This document shows positions 16,192 through 25,119 of a DNA stretch of 64,000 nt, one piece after another. Position 1 is the first letter of the stretch; each line of letters opens with the position of its first letter. The translations under genes and the position numbers were made by a program. The notes below the pieces were generated by a model that worked only from the letters and a program-made list of their open reading frames with translations, made no database searches and was not told where the DNA came from. Location of the stretch: assembly GCF_012275535.1 (NCBI RefSeq), contig NZ_JAAVTK010000017.1, forward strand, positions 1 to 64,000, in the 5' to 3' direction. This DNA comes from Hymenobacter artigasi (GTDB lineage: Bacteria > Bacteroidota > Bacteroidia > Cytophagales > Hymenobacteraceae).

Positions 16192-17586
16192 TTATCCCTT
16201 ATAAAACATCCACTTACCCAGCTCCTTGTACGTCACCTTCTTGCCGTACATCAGAATACCCACGCGGTAGATGCGGGCCGCCACCCATACCGTACCGATG
16301 AAGCCGAGAATGAGCAGGAAGATGGACAGCGCCAGCTGCCACGCCGGCACGCCAAACGGCAGCCGAATCACCATGGCAATCGGCGAAGTCAGCGGGAACA
16401 TCGACATCCAGAAAGCCACCGGCCCATCGGGGTTGCGCAGAATGACCGACACACCCACGATGTAGCTCAGGATGAGCGGCATCGTAATCGGAAACATGAA
16501 CTGCTGGGTATCGGTCTGGTCATCCACGGCCGCGCCCACGGCCCCGAACAACGCCCCATACAGCAGGTAGCCGCCCAGGAAGTAAACGATGAAACCGAAG
16601 AGAATAGTACCCAGGGGCAGGTTGGCTATCGTATTGAAGAAGGCGAAACGGCCGGCGGGGTTGGTGGCCTGGTCCTTCTGAGTATCCATCCCCTTATCAA
16701 AAGCCACCTCAGCTGACTCCGGCTCATCGGCAGCGCTGGCGGCGGCGGCGCCGGGAGCCGTCGGGGCAGCGGCTACTTCGGTTTTGGGCTTGTCCTTGCC
16801 CATCAGCATGGGCAGCACCACCGAGCTCACGCCGAACGACAGCACGCCCCACAGCAGAAACTGGGTGAGGCCTACCGCCGCGATGCCCACAATCTTACCC
16901 ATCATCAGATCAAACGGCTTCACCGACGACAGCATTACTTCCATGATGCGGCTCGACTTCTCCTCCCCCACCCCGCGCATAATCTGCACGCCATAGATGA
17001 AGATGAACAGGTAGATGGCCAGCGCCAGCGCGTAGGCCATGCCCGAAGTAGCCAGCGCATTGCTATCGGCCTCCTTCCCGGTTTCGTCCAGACTCACGGC
17101 CTGCAACACCACCTTCGAGCGCAGCCGGTCAAGCTGCTCCTGCGAGAGGCCGGATTTTTTCATTTTCAAATCCGAAAATGCCTTATCGAGCGCATTTTTT
17201 ACAGCAAGCTCCTTCTTTAGGCTGATGTTGCCCTTGCCAAAGAACTGCACGCCAGTGGGATTCTCTACGTCGAGGCCGGCGGGCAGCACCACTAGGCCAT
17301 CGTGTTTGGCCTTCAAGAAGCTTTTTTTGGCCTCTGCCAGCGTGCCGGTGGCCGCTTCGAAGCGCAGCTGTGGCGTGCTCACCAAGTGGCTGGCGATGTT
17401 TAGGCCGCTGTCGTCGCGCACTTCTATCACATCCGTGGTATCGTTATCGGAACTGGCTACTTTGGCGATGATGAAGCCGAACGCCGCCAGCAACAGCGGC
17501 ACCGCCAGCGTGAGGACGATGAAAGACTTTTTGCGAACCCGCGTGAGGTATTCGCGTTGGGCAATGAGGAAAAATTTCGAGGCCAT
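16192..17586 (-). CDS. ABC transporter permease, NatB-like (ABC-2 type)
   Basis: A 464-residue membrane protein with one N-terminal helix (about residues 22-45), a roughly 130-residue extracytoplasmic domain, then a block of five or more helices (residues about 180-450), the ABC-2 layout. The start MASKFFLIAQREYLTRVRKKSF is typical of NatB-type subunits. A stretch of Ala/Pro/Glu-rich low complexity (about residues 285-310) lies between helices. It is encoded 9 bp after its ATPase and would pump Na+ or another small substrate outward; the substrate is not predictable. Confidence 0.93.
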   Translation of the reverse strand: MASKFFLIAQREYLTRVRKKSFIVLTLAVPLLLAAFGFIIAKVASSDNDTTDVIEVRDDSGLNIASHLVSTPQLRFEAATGTLAEAKKSFLKAKHDGLVVLPAGLDVENPTGVQFFGKGNISLKKELAVKNALDKAFSDLKMKKSGLSQEQLDRLRSKVVLQAVSLDETGKEADSNALATSGMAYALALAIYLFIFIYGVQIMRGVGEEKSSRIMEVMLSSVKPFDLMMGKIVGIAAVGLTQFLLWGVLSFGVSSVVLPMLMGKDKPKTEVAAAPTAPGAAAASAADEPESAEVAFDKGMDTQKDQATNPAGRFAFFNTIANLPLGTILFGFIVYFLGGYLLYGALFGAVGAAVDDQTDTQQFMFPITMPLILSYIVGVSVILRNPDGPVAFWMSMFPLTSPIAMVIRLPFGVPAWQLALSIFLLILGFIGTVWVAARIYRVGILMYGKKVTYKELGKWMFYKG

Positions 17587-17595
17587 GATGATGGA

Positions 17596-18549
17596 TTAAA
17601 GCAGCGCGTTAGCGGTTTCGAGGAGGGTTTCGGGCATGGTTTCGCGCACGCGCCGGATGAATATCTCGTTGATGCTCGGGATTTTCTCGCGGAAAGCGGC
17701 TACTTCAATGCCCACTGAACCAATGAGGTAGCGCAGCAGGTCGTTGGGCCGCACGCCCTCCTGCAGCTGCACTTGCAGGTAGAAATGGTTGTTTTCCCGC
17801 TTTTTCTGCTCCACCACCTTGAAATCGGGGCTCGACAGCACGGGATGCCCCGTGCCCTCCACCTCGTAGGTATTGGTTTTAAACTGGTCGCGAATCACGC
17901 CAATCGGCCCGTCCAGCACCTTGCGCGAACGGTTGATGAGGGCAATGTTGTCGCACATCTCCTCCACCGATTCCATGCGGTGCGTCGAGAAGATGATGGT
18001 CGCGCCCTGATTCCGCAGCTCCAGAATCTCGTCCTTTATCAGGTTGGCATTAATCGGGTCGAAGCCCGAGAACGGCTCATCGAGGATAATGAGCTTGGGC
18101 TCGTGCAGCACCGTGGCAATAAACTGCACCTTCTGCTGCATGCCCTTGCTCAAGTCCTCCACGTTCTTGCCGGCCCACTCTTTTATCTCGAACCGGTTCA
18201 GCCACTGCTTGATGCGCGCCGTGGCATCTTCGCGGCTCAGGCCGCGCAGGCGGGCCAGATAGAGCAGTTGCTCGCCCACTTTCATCTTTTTATACAGGCC
18301 GCGCTCCTCGGGCAGGTATCCAATCTGGGCAATGTGGCTCTGGTTCAGCCGCTCGCCCCGAAAGCGGATTTCGCCCTCATCGGCCCCCGTAATCTGGGTG
18401 ATGATGCGAATGAGCGAGGTTTTGCCCGCGCCGTTGGGCCCGAGCAGGCCGAAAATGCTGCCTTCGGGAATTTCAAGGCTCACCCCGTCAAGGGCAACGT
18501 GGTTGGCGTAGGCCTTGCGCACGTTGAGGACTTCAAGTATAGGTTTCAC
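17596..18549 (-). CDS. ABC transporter ATP-binding protein, NatA-like
   Basis: A 317-residue ATPase with Walker A GLLGPNGAGKTSLI, signature LSKGMQQKVQF, Walker B LIILDEPFSGFDP and switch STHRM. The C-terminal 90 residues are a NatA-type extension of unknown role (AFREKIPSINEIFIRRV). The start is taken as the GTG at 18549, giving VKPILEVLNVRKAY, the normal beginning of such ATPases; a longer form would need a TTG at 18600. A -7 box TACATTTG lies 49 nt upstream. It forms a two-gene operon with the permease. Confidence 0.93.
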   Translation of the reverse strand: MKPILEVLNVRKAYANHVALDGVSLEIPEGSIFGLLGPNGAGKTSLIRIITQITGADEGEIRFRGERLNQSHIAQIGYLPEERGLYKKMKVGEQLLYLARLRGLSREDATARIKQWLNRFEIKEWAGKNVEDLSKGMQQKVQFIATVLHEPKLIILDEPFSGFDPINANLIKDEILELRNQGATIIFSTHRMESVEEMCDNIALINRSRKVLDGPIGVIRDQFKTNTYEVEGTGHPVLSSPDFKVVEQKKRENNHFYLQVQLQEGVRPNDLLRYLIGSVGIEVAAFREKIPSINEIFIRRVRETMPETLLETANALL

Positions 18550-18597
18550 AGAAAAAAAGGTTGGTTGGCGGGTTAAATGTAGAAGAATGTAGCTGAG

Positions 18598-18605
18598 CAA
18601 ATGTA
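18598..18605 (-). promoter_or_regulatory. Bacteroidota -7 box for the NatAB-like operon
   Basis: TACATTTG on the minus strand matches TAnnTTTG exactly and lies 49 nt before the GTG at 18549. Its position supports the downstream GTG, because a start at 18600 would overlap the -7 box. Confidence 0.55.
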
Positions 18606-18699
18606 TTGGCCACCCGGCTCTTTTGCCAGCAGTTGGGCGCCAAGCGGGTTCTGCGGCTCCCCAAACGGTGAATAACGGGGATGAACGGGCCGGCCTGGG

Positions 18700-19341
18700 C
18701 TAGCTGGCCGCTTCGATTTCGGCTTCGCTCAACTCGTGCAGACTGGCTTCGAGGCGGTCCAGATGCTGGCCATATACCCGTTGCAGGTACCAGCGGATGT
18801 ACTTTGTCACGGGCCAGTACAACGCCAGACTTACCACAATCTCCAGGCCTAAAGCCAGCATCAGCCGCGACTGCGGAATAGACACCACGCCATTCTTAGG
18901 TTCCAGCAGTCCGGCAGTAAGCCCCACCAGCCCCGCCACCGGAATCAGTACCATCGTAAACCGATAGTAGAAGCGCATCAGGCTCCGCAGCCCACTCGTA
19001 ACGCGCACAAGGTGCGTACGCAAGTCGCCCTCGGGCTTAGTGATGCCGCGCAGCAGGCCCATCTTCCGATAAAAGTAGTAGATGCACAGCAACGCTACCA
19101 AAGCCAGCAGGCACCCCATCGTTCGCAACCAGGCAAATGGGGAAAAGACAATAGCCCCCAGCGACACTACCAGAAATCCAGTATTGATTAACAGGTCTTT
19201 ACGGGCATTGTGTCGCAACTGCTCCAAACTATCCCCCGACCGCCGGGCCAGTAGCCGGGCCACTTCGGTGGCATCGAAAGCAGCCGGTTCGTTGTCCGGC
19301 TCAGGCCGCTGCCATTGGCGGCGCAGGTCATCAAGTTCCAT
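18700..19341 (-). CDS. Membrane protein encoded with an ECF sigma factor
   Basis: A 213-residue protein. The N-terminal 50 residues are cytosolic (MELDDLRRQWQRP...ATEVARLLARRSG), then four transmembrane segments follow (about residues 52-68, 72-92, 128-148 and 158-178) and a charged C-terminal helix. It begins 21 bp after the sigma factor gene and must be co-transcribed. The layout suits a membrane-bound regulator of the sigma factor, but I see no zinc-finger anti-sigma motif. The 'LDDLRRxW' start is common in Bacteroidota proteins found in this position. Confidence 0.85.
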   Translation of the reverse strand: MELDDLRRQWQRPEPDNEPAAFDATEVARLLARRSGDSLEQLRHNARKDLLINTGFLVVSLGAIVFSPFAWLRTMGCLLALVALLCIYYFYRKMGLLRGITKPEGDLRTHLVRVTSGLRSLMRFYYRFTMVLIPVAGLVGLTAGLLEPKNGVVSIPQSRLMLALGLEIVVSLALYWPVTKYIRWYLQRVYGQHLDRLEASLHELSEAEIEAAS

Positions 19342-19362
19342 AGGATGGTACCGGTTTTATGG

Positions 19363-19869
19363 TTAGCAGGGGACTAATTGCTGCCGCAACTTTTCCTGCA
19401 CGCGGTGCATTTTCACGCGCACATTGTTTTGGGTAATACCAAGAATATCAGCCATTTCCTCGTATGACCGGTCTTCAAGGTAGAGCAGCACAAAAGCCTT
19501 ATCGACTTCGGATAAGCGGCCAATGGCCCGGTAAAGCGCAGCACGGTCATCGGCATCGGGCCCGCTATCGGGAGCCTGGGCCACGGCCAGCGCCTCGGCA
19601 TCGAGGCCCACCGGCGCAGGGCGACGGGTGCGCTGGCGCAGGTTTGAGATGGCCACGTTCAGTGCAATGCGGTAGAGCCAGGTGCTGAGTTTGGCCCCCG
19701 GCTGGGGCACGTAGCGCGGCCACGCCCGCCATAGCTGCAGCACTATTTCCTGAAACAGGTCCTGGCGGTCATCGGTATCCTGGCAGTACAGGCGGGCCAC
19801 GCGCCGCAGCAAAGGCTGGTACTCGTGCAACACGGCAACAAATTCAGCAGACGGGGTGGCGGTGGCCAT
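19363..19869 (-). CDS. ECF-type RNA polymerase sigma factor
   Basis: A 168-residue sigma-70 family protein. Region 2 is LYCQDTDDRQDLFQEIVLQLWRAWPRY with the core-binding and -10 recognition helices, and region 4 is YEEMADILGITQNNVRVKMHRVQEKL, a helix-turn-helix for the -35 element. Between them lies an Ala/Pro-rich linker of about 40 residues. It is followed 21 bp later by a membrane protein gene, an arrangement typical for a sigma factor and its regulator. Target genes are unknown. Confidence 0.93.
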   Translation of the reverse strand: MATATPSAEFVAVLHEYQPLLRRVARLYCQDTDDRQDLFQEIVLQLWRAWPRYVPQPGAKLSTWLYRIALNVAISNLRQRTRRPAPVGLDAEALAVAQAPDSGPDADDRAALYRAIGRLSEVDKAFVLLYLEDRSYEEMADILGITQNNVRVKMHRVQEKLRQQLVPC

Positions 19870-19969
19870 GCGGCGTGTAATGGTTTCGGGAAGTTTATCG
19901 CCGGGGTGGTGGGGGCATTACAGCGGCGCAGCTTTTTTTCGAGCACCCTTGTTCGCCGTTGGCAGGGCA

Positions 19970-20124
19970 AGCCCCAGCGGGGCGACATATTGGTAGCAAA
20001 ACACTATAAAAACAACGAGAAAGCCCCAGCGGGGCGACACTCGTATGCACGAATGCCGCCCCGCTGGGGCTTAAAGATTGCTGCCGGAGCTATTGCTACC
20101 GATATGTCGCCCCGCTAGGGCTAG
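19970..20124. repeat. Nested inverted repeats built on GCCCCAGCGGGGCGACA
   Basis: An outer pair (about 19970-19998 and 20093-20122, containing GACATATyGGTAGCA) encloses an inner pair (about 20021-20040 and 20055-20072). All four arms share GCCCCAGCGGGGC. It occupies the 286-bp gap between the sigma factor and dnaJ, which holds no gene. Several copies in both orientations suggest insertion of one element into another or a local duplication. Confidence 0.8.
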
Positions 20125-20155
20125 TCGGATGGGCACAAGCTAAAGCTTATGCCAC

Positions 20156-21298
20156 TTACGCGAAATACTCCTTCACTTTCTCAAAGAAACCTTTCTCGTT
20201 CTTGCCGGGGTGCGGCGTGAAATTGTCCGAGTCGCGCAGCTTCTCCAGCAGCTCGCGCTCCTGGTTGCTCACGTTTTTGGGCGTCCACACGTTCAGGTGG
20301 ATAAGCTGGTCGCCGCGGCCGTAGCCGTTCAGGTCCTTGATGCCTTTGCCGCGCAGGCGCAGGATTTTGCCCGGCTGGGTGCCGGGGTCAACCTTGATTT
20401 TCACCTTGCCCTCGATGGTGGGCACTTCCAGGCTCGCGCCCAGCGCCGCATCCACGAACGAGATGTACTGCTCGAACATGATGTTGTTGCCGTCGCGCTT
20501 CAGGAATTCGTGCGGCTCCTCCTCAATCTGAATAAGGAGGTCGCCGGGCACGCCGCCGCGCTCGGGGAAGTTGCCTTTGCCGTTCATGCTCAGTTGCATG
20601 TCGTTGGCCACGCCGGCGGGGATGTTGATGGGAATCACTTCCTCGTGCAGCTGGCGGCCTTCACCTTTGCACACGTCGCAGGTGGCCACAATGGTTTTGC
20701 CTTCGCCGTTGCAGGTGGGGCAAGTGCTGCTGCTCACCATCTGGCCGAGCATGGTGTTCACCACGCGCTTGGTCTGGCCCTGGCCCTGGCAGGTGGGGCA
20801 GGTTTTCATATCGGTGCCATTTTTGGCACCGGTGCCGCTGCACGGCTGGCAGGCCACGTAACGCTTCACCTTGATTTTCTTCTCGACACCGTTGGCGATT
20901 TCCTCCAAATCAAGCTTCAGCTTGATGCGCAGGTTCGAGCCCTTCTTCTGGCGTCGGCCGCCGCCCTGCCGTCCGCCCCCAAAGAAGCCCTCGAAGCCCC
21001 CACCCCCGCCGAAAATATCGCCGAACTGCGAGAAAATGTCCTCCATGTTCTGCGGGCCGCCGCCACCGCCGCCCATGCCCTGGTGGCCGTACCGGTCGTA
21101 GCGGGCGCGCTTATCAGCGTTGCTGAGGATTTCGTACGCCTCGGCCGCTTCCTTGAACTTGTCCTCGGCGGTTGGGTCGTCGGGGTTTTTATCAGGGTGA
21201 TACTTAATGGCCATCTTGCGGTAAGCCGACTTGATAACGTCGCCCTCCGCGTTTTTGGCAATGCCTAATACTTCGTAATAATCGCGCTTCGTAGCCAT
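20156..21298 (-). CDS. dnaJ: Chaperone protein DnaJ
   Basis: A 380-residue type I J-protein that stimulates DnaK ATPase and delivers clients. The J domain has the HPD motif ([11 protein letters not shown]), followed by a long G/F region (residues about 75-120), four zinc-binding repeats ([37 protein letters not shown]) and the C-terminal client-binding domain. Length is standard. grpE lies 129 bp upstream on the same strand, separated by a REPIN-like repeat. dnaK is not in the window. Confidence 0.98.
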   Translation of the reverse strand: MATKRDYYEVLGIAKNAEGDVIKSAYRKMAIKYHPDKNPDDPTAEDKFKEAAEAYEILSNADKRARYDRYGHQGMGGGGGGPQNMEDIFSQFGDIFGGGGGFEGFFGGGRQGGGRRQKKGSNLRIKLKLDLEEIANGVEKKIKVKRYVACQPCSGTGAKNGTDMKTCPTCQGQGQTKRVVNTMLGQMVSSSTCPTCNGEGKTIVATCDVCKGEGRQLHEEVIPINIPAGVANDMQLSMNGKGNFPERGGVPGDLLIQIEEEPHEFLKRDGNNIMFEQYISFVDAALGASLEVPTIEGKVKIKVDPGTQPGKILRLRGKGIKDLNGYGRGDQLIHLNVWTPKNVSNQERELLEKLRDSDNFTPHPGKNEKGFFEKVKEYFA

Positions 21299-21317
21299 TT
21301 TCTGCTTTATGAATCGT

Positions 21318-21415
21318 CCGTCATCCTGAGCGTAGCGAAGGACCTTATCACGGCCGAACGATTCGCAATAATCAATTCGGCCGTGATAAGGTCCTTCGCT
21401 ACGCTCAGGATGACA
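21318..21415. repeat. REPIN-like inverted repeat, TCCT variant
   Basis: Two arms of about 40 nt (21318-21358, 21376-21415) are almost perfectly complementary, with a 17-nt loop. Each contains TCCT-GAGCGTAGCGA-AGGA and then CCTTATCACGGCCGAA. It lies inside the grpE-dnaJ operon and, if transcribed, forms a very strong hairpin there. Confidence 0.88.
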
Positions 21416-21427
21416 GTTACTTTAAAA

Positions 21428-22000
21428 TTACTGCCCAAGCACCACTTTGGCGTGCCGAATAACCTTGTCGCCCAAGTAATAGCCTTGCTCCACCACGTCC
21501 ACGATTTTCCCTTTCAGGTCGTCGCTGGGCGCCGGAATCTGGGTAATAGCCTCGTGCAGCTCGGCATCGAAGTCGCCGCCCTGGGCATCCATGGCGGTCA
21601 AACCCTTTTGCTGCAGCGTTTTGTTCAGCTTGCTTTGAATAATTTCGATGCTTTCGCGCACGGCGTTGGCATCGGTGGTAGCCTGGGTGGCGTTGCGGGC
21701 ACGCTCAAAATCGTCGAGCACGGGCAGCAGGGCCACCATCAACTCCTGATTGGCGGTTTTGAACAAGTCGATGCGCTCCTTGCTGGTGCGACGCTTGTAG
21801 TTCTCAAACTCGGCGGCGAGGCGCAGGTATTTGTCTTTGATTTCAACTAGCTCGGCGTCGGTGCGGGAGGCCTCAGGCTGGGGCGCGCCGGTGGCGGTCA
21901 TGTCCGGGTCGGTACTTTCGCCATCGGCCATTTCGCCAGCTACGTGGTTGGGGTCGGCGGTCAGGTTGTCGTCCTCGGGGAGGTTGTTCTCGTTAGCCAT
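21428..22000 (-). CDS. grpE: Nucleotide exchange factor GrpE
   Basis: A 190-residue DnaK nucleotide exchange factor. A disordered acidic N-terminus is followed by the long coiled-coil helix (DKYLRLAAEFENYKRRTSKERI), a four-helix part (LLPVLDDFERA) and the beta-wing domain ending in YLGDKVIRHAKVVL. Start chosen at the ATG at 22000 (MANENNLPEDD), because the in-frame extension to 22033 is basic and not GrpE-like. It precedes dnaJ on the same strand and the two probably form an operon. Confidence 0.96.
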   Translation of the reverse strand: MANENNLPEDDNLTADPNHVAGEMADGESTDPDMTATGAPQPEASRTDAELVEIKDKYLRLAAEFENYKRRTSKERIDLFKTANQELMVALLPVLDDFERARNATQATTDANAVRESIEIIQSKLNKTLQQKGLTAMDAQGGDFDAELHEAITQIPAPSDDLKGKIVDVVEQGYYLGDKVIRHAKVVLGQ

Positions 22001-22186
22001 TTGCGGAAATATTCGTCGAAAGGGGTTTTTCACGGGGTTAGCCGGTTAGTCAGGCTGCGGGCGCAAGGAGTGGGCCAAAGGGGCATGGGCTGCCATAGTG
22101 GCGGAATGGGGGTGAGATAGAATTTCGCCCTAAGCCCAACCTAATTCTGCATAAAGTCACGATTCCTTTTATCGCATCTTTAGTCT

Positions 22187-22543
22187 ATGAAAGTTCATCT
22201 CACCCGCGACAGTGTTGCCAACGGGGACGACCCTTATTCGAAGGAACTGACTGTGAGTAATAATGCGAGTATTATAGAAATTCTGCGGGTAGTCTTGCAC
22301 GCTGTTTTCTTGGCCTCCATTGGTGGAGGTAAAGCCACATGGATTGCTTTATCTCGCATCCCCGTAGCGGTTGTGGCTCAGCAATGGGCAAAAGCGAAAA
22401 TGCTGACACCAATACCACCTCTCTCTAGGTTGAATTTTTCGGGAAATGTGTTGTCAATGCACTTTGATTATCGCGTACAGCAAGACCCCGATTTAGTTTA
22501 TGAGAAATACCAGCGTATGCATTCTGGGCATCCTTTCCGATAG
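22187..22543 (+). CDS. Uncharacterised small protein
   Basis: A 118-residue protein starting MKVHLTRDSVANGDDPYSKE, with SIIEILRVVLHAVFLASIGG in the middle and an HFDYRVQQDPDLVYEKYQRM segment near the end. The 'LTRDSVxxGDD' start is one I associate with small conserved proteins of unknown function. It is a lone plus-strand gene between grpE and obg and looks a little less GC-rich than its neighbours. The stop is 25 bp from the obg stop, tail to tail. Confidence 0.7.
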   Translation: MKVHLTRDSVANGDDPYSKELTVSNNASIIEILRVVLHAVFLASIGGGKATWIALSRIPVAVVAQQWAKAKMLTPIPPLSRLNFSGNVLSMHFDYRVQQDPDLVYEKYQRMHSGHPFR

Positions 22544-22568
22544 TCTTCAATGACACGCTGCCACCGAC

Positions 22569-23558
22569 CTACTCGTGCAGCGCCTTCCAAATCATATCTT
22601 TCAGCTGCACAATGTTCTTATTTGCCAGGCTGGAAATGAACATGGACGGCACGTCAGCCGGGAGCGTCTGGCGGATTTCGGCTTCCAGTTCCTCATCAAT
22701 CATATCCGATTTGGTGATGGCCAACAGGCGCTTTTTGTCCAGCAGGTCGGGGTTAAACTGCTCCAGCTCGCCCAGTAGGATTTGATATTCGGCGGCGATG
22801 TCGGGGCTGTCGCAGCTTATCATAAAGAGCAGGATAGAGTTGCGTTCGATGTGGCGCAGGAAGCGGGTGCCCAGGCCCTTGCCCTCGGCCGCGCCCTCGA
22901 TGATGCCGGGAATGTCGGCCATCACGAAGGATTTGTAGTCGCGGTAGGCCACCACACCCAGGTTGGGCACTAGGGTAGTGAAGGCGTAGTCGGCAATCTT
23001 GGGCTTGGCGGCACTCACCACCGAGAGCAGCGTGCTCTTGCCCGCGTTGGGGAAGCCCACGAGGCCCACGTCGGCCAGCAGCTTCAGCTCCAGAATGATG
23101 ATGGCCTCGATGGCTGGCTCACCGGGCTGCGCGTACTCGGGGGCCTGGTTGATGGAGTTCTTGAAGTGGTCGTTGCCCCAGCCGCCGCGCCCGCCGGGCA
23201 CGAGCACCAGCCGCTGGCCGTGCTCCGTGATTTCCAGAATCTGGGTGCCGTCGGGGTCGCGGGCCACGGTGCCCAGGGGCACTTGCAGCACAATATCGGC
23301 TCCTTGCGCACCGCTACGCAGGTTTTCGCCCCCGCCCTCGCCGTCTTTGGCAAATACGTGGCGCTGGTACTGCAAGTGCAGAAGCGTCCAGTGCTGCGAG
23401 TTGCCTTCGAGGATGATGTGGCCGCCGCGGCCGCCGTCGCCGCCATCGGGGCCGCCGTTGGGCAGGCCTTTGGCCCGGAAGAAGTGGTGCGAGCCAGCAC
23501 CGCCTTTGCCCGAGCGGCAGATAAGTTTGACGTAGTCGATGAAATTGTTGGAGGCCAC
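22569..23558 (-). CDS. obg: GTPase Obg/CgtA
   Basis: A 329-residue GTPase involved in large-subunit ribosome assembly and the stringent response. The glycine-rich Obg domain ([29 protein letters not shown]) covers residues 1-157. The G domain has G1 [12 protein letters not shown]2 [12 protein letters not shown]3 DIPGIIEGA and G4 TKSD. The C-terminal OCT domain is absent, as in many Bacteroidota. The start codon is GTG at 23558 (first residues [12 protein letters not shown]). adk lies upstream on the same strand across a REPIN-like repeat. Confidence 0.97.
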   Translation of the reverse strand: MASNNFIDYVKLICRSGKGGAGSHHFFRAKGLPNGGPDGGDGGRGGHIILEGNSQHWTLLHLQYQRHVFAKDGEGGGENLRSGAQGADIVLQVPLGTVARDPDGTQILEITEHGQRLVLVPGGRGGWGNDHFKNSINQAPEYAQPGEPAIEAIIILELKLLADVGLVGFPNAGKSTLLSVVSAAKPKIADYAFTTLVPNLGVVAYRDYKSFVMADIPGIIEGAAEGKGLGTRFLRHIERNSILLFMISCDSPDIAAEYQILLGELEQFNPDLLDKKRLLAITKSDMIDEELEAEIRQTLPADVPSMFISSLANKNIVQLKDMIWKALHE

Positions 23559-23585
23559 GGGGATTGGGTATTTGATGTAAAAGAA

Positions 23586-23690
23586 CTGTCATCCTGAGCG
23601 CAGCGAAGGACCTTAGGCCCGCCAAACGATTTGCAGTAACGCTAAACCGTACAAGCGTGATAAGGTCCTTCGCTGCGCTCAGGATGACAG
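23586..23690. repeat. REPIN-like inverted repeat, TCCT variant (second copy)
   Basis: Arms 23586-23615 and 23661-23690 (30 nt, perfectly complementary) flank a 45-nt spacer. Same element type as at 21318 and 59047, here between adk and obg on the same strand. Confidence 0.88.
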
Positions 23691-23722
23691 CCGTATTAAA
23701 ACAGTCGTGTAAAAACGTAAAG

Positions 23723-24346
23723 TTACGCTTTAACTTCTTTGGTCGCAGATGCCGGGGTTTCGGGAGCAGCCGCTTTGTTCTTGTCAATCAGCCCGCAGAT
23801 TTGGCCGAAAATATCGTCAATAGGGCCAATGCCGTTCAGGGCGTGGAATTTGTTTTGGGCGGCGTAGTAGCCGGCTACCTGGGCGGTTTCGGTGTTGTAC
23901 ACCGTCACGCGGCGGCGAATTTTGGTTTCGTCCTGGTCGTCGGGGCGGTTGCTGGTTTTGCCACGTTCCAGCAGGCGCGTCACCAGTTCTTCCTCCTGCA
24001 CTTCGAGCGCAATCATGCAGCCAATGTGCGTGTTGTGCTCGGTCATGAGGCGGTCGAGGCTTTCGGCCTGGGCCACGGTGCGCGGGAAGCCATCGAAAAT
24101 GAAGCCCCCGACCTGCGGATTATTTTTCAACGCACTGCCAATCATCCCGATAACCACAGAATCGGGCACGAGCAAACCTTCGTCCATAAGCTTTTTAGCT
24201 TGCAGACCAAGGTCGGTACCCTGCGCAATCTGGGCGCGCAGCAGGTCGCCGGTGCTCAGGTGCACGAGGTTGTAGTGGGTGATGAGTTTTTGGCTCTGGG
24301 TTCCTTTGCCGGCGCCGGGAGGGCCGAACAGCACGATATTCAACAT
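23723..24346 (-). CDS. adk: Adenylate kinase
   Basis: A 207-residue enzyme converting ATP + AMP to 2 ADP. P-loop GPPGAGKGTQS, AMP-binding STGDLLRAQ and FDGFPRTVAQAE, and a LID region with RGKTSNRPDDQDETKIRRRV. The LID is the short type without zinc cysteines. The last 20 residues are an Ala/Lys-rich tail. The gene follows hpt on the same strand 75 bp later. Length and motifs are standard. Confidence 0.97.
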   Translation of the reverse strand: MLNIVLFGPPGAGKGTQSQKLITHYNLVHLSTGDLLRAQIAQGTDLGLQAKKLMDEGLLVPDSVVIGMIGSALKNNPQVGGFIFDGFPRTVAQAESLDRLMTEHNTHIGCMIALEVQEEELVTRLLERGKTSNRPDDQDETKIRRRVTVYNTETAQVAGYYAAQNKFHALNGIGPIDDIFGQICGLIDKNKAAAPETPASATKEVKA

Positions 24347-24421
24347 GTAGAAGACGCGTTGCGCGAGGGAGGTGATTTAGGTGGGTTTGGGCAAGTTACT
24401 CAATCGGGGGCAGAAACGTTG

Positions 24422-24961
24422 CTACACAGCTACGTATACATCGGCCAGATTGCGGCCTAAGCCGTCGTAGTCAAGGCCGTAGCCGACCACGAAGTCGTTG
24501 GGGATTTCCTGGGCCACGTAGCGCACCGACAGGTCGTGCCGCAGGCTAGCAGGCTTGAAAAACAGCGCCGCAATCTCGACCGAAGCCGGGCCTTTTTCCA
24601 GCAGTGTGGGCAGCAGGTGGTGCATGGTAGTGCCTGTGTCCACAATATCCTCCACGATGATGAGGTGGCGGCCCTGCACTTCTTCGCGCAGACCCAGAAT
24701 TTCCTGCACCACGCCGGTACTATCGGTGCCCTCGTAAGAAGCCACGCGAATAAAGACAATCTCGCATTCGCCCACGAAGCGCTTCAGCAAATCGGAAGCA
24801 AACATGAACCCACCGGTGAGCACGACCACAAACAACGGCTTTCGCCCGGCATAGTCGGCACTGAGGCGGGCACCCAGGCCGGCCACGACTTCATCCAACT
24901 GAGCAGCCGATAAATACGGCCGAAATTCCTTATTGTGGATGGTGATGTGGGAGTGGCCCAT
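24422..24961 (-). CDS. hpt: Hypoxanthine phosphoribosyltransferase
   Basis: A 179-residue purine salvage enzyme that makes IMP/GMP from hypoxanthine/guanine and PRPP. It shows VVLTGGFMFASDLLKRF and the PRPP motif VEDIVDTGTTMHHLL, plus the C-terminal VGYGLDYDGLGRNLADVYV typical of the HPRT group. The -7 box TAGCTTTG lies 29 nt upstream. hpt-adk-obg share the strand and form a nucleotide/translation cluster common in this phylum. Confidence 0.97.
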   Translation of the reverse strand: MGHSHITIHNKEFRPYLSAAQLDEVVAGLGARLSADYAGRKPLFVVVLTGGFMFASDLLKRFVGECEIVFIRVASYEGTDSTGVVQEILGLREEVQGRHLIIVEDIVDTGTTMHHLLPTLLEKGPASVEIAALFFKPASLRHDLSVRYVAQEIPNDFVVGYGLDYDGLGRNLADVYVAV

Positions 24962-24989
24962 GCGGCGCGGGAGGGGTATAATGAGGGTG

Positions 24990-24997
24990 CAAAGCTA
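24990..24997 (-). promoter_or_regulatory. Bacteroidota -7 box for hpt
   Basis: TAGCTTTG on the minus strand matches TAnnTTTG exactly, 29 nt before the hpt ATG. A TTG about 22 nt further upstream could be the -33 element. Confidence 0.6.
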
Positions 24998-25119
24998 CGG
25001 CCGGAATCGGCCGCCGCATCAACCTTACGCCCTTTCCGCATTTCCGGAGAGTGCCGTACCCGGCAGGGTACATGCCCCGAAGTGGTCCGGTAAGATTGAC
25101 GCGGCGGAGGAAACCTCCC

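Noticed and set aside
19970-20124. CRISPR array
   Set aside because: Repeats are inverted rather than direct, spacing is irregular and there are only four arms; no cas genes are nearby.
20210-21268. 352-codon plus-strand ORF opposite dnaJ
   Set aside because: Shadow of dnaJ; repeated Val/Ala/Leu/His pattern with no domain.
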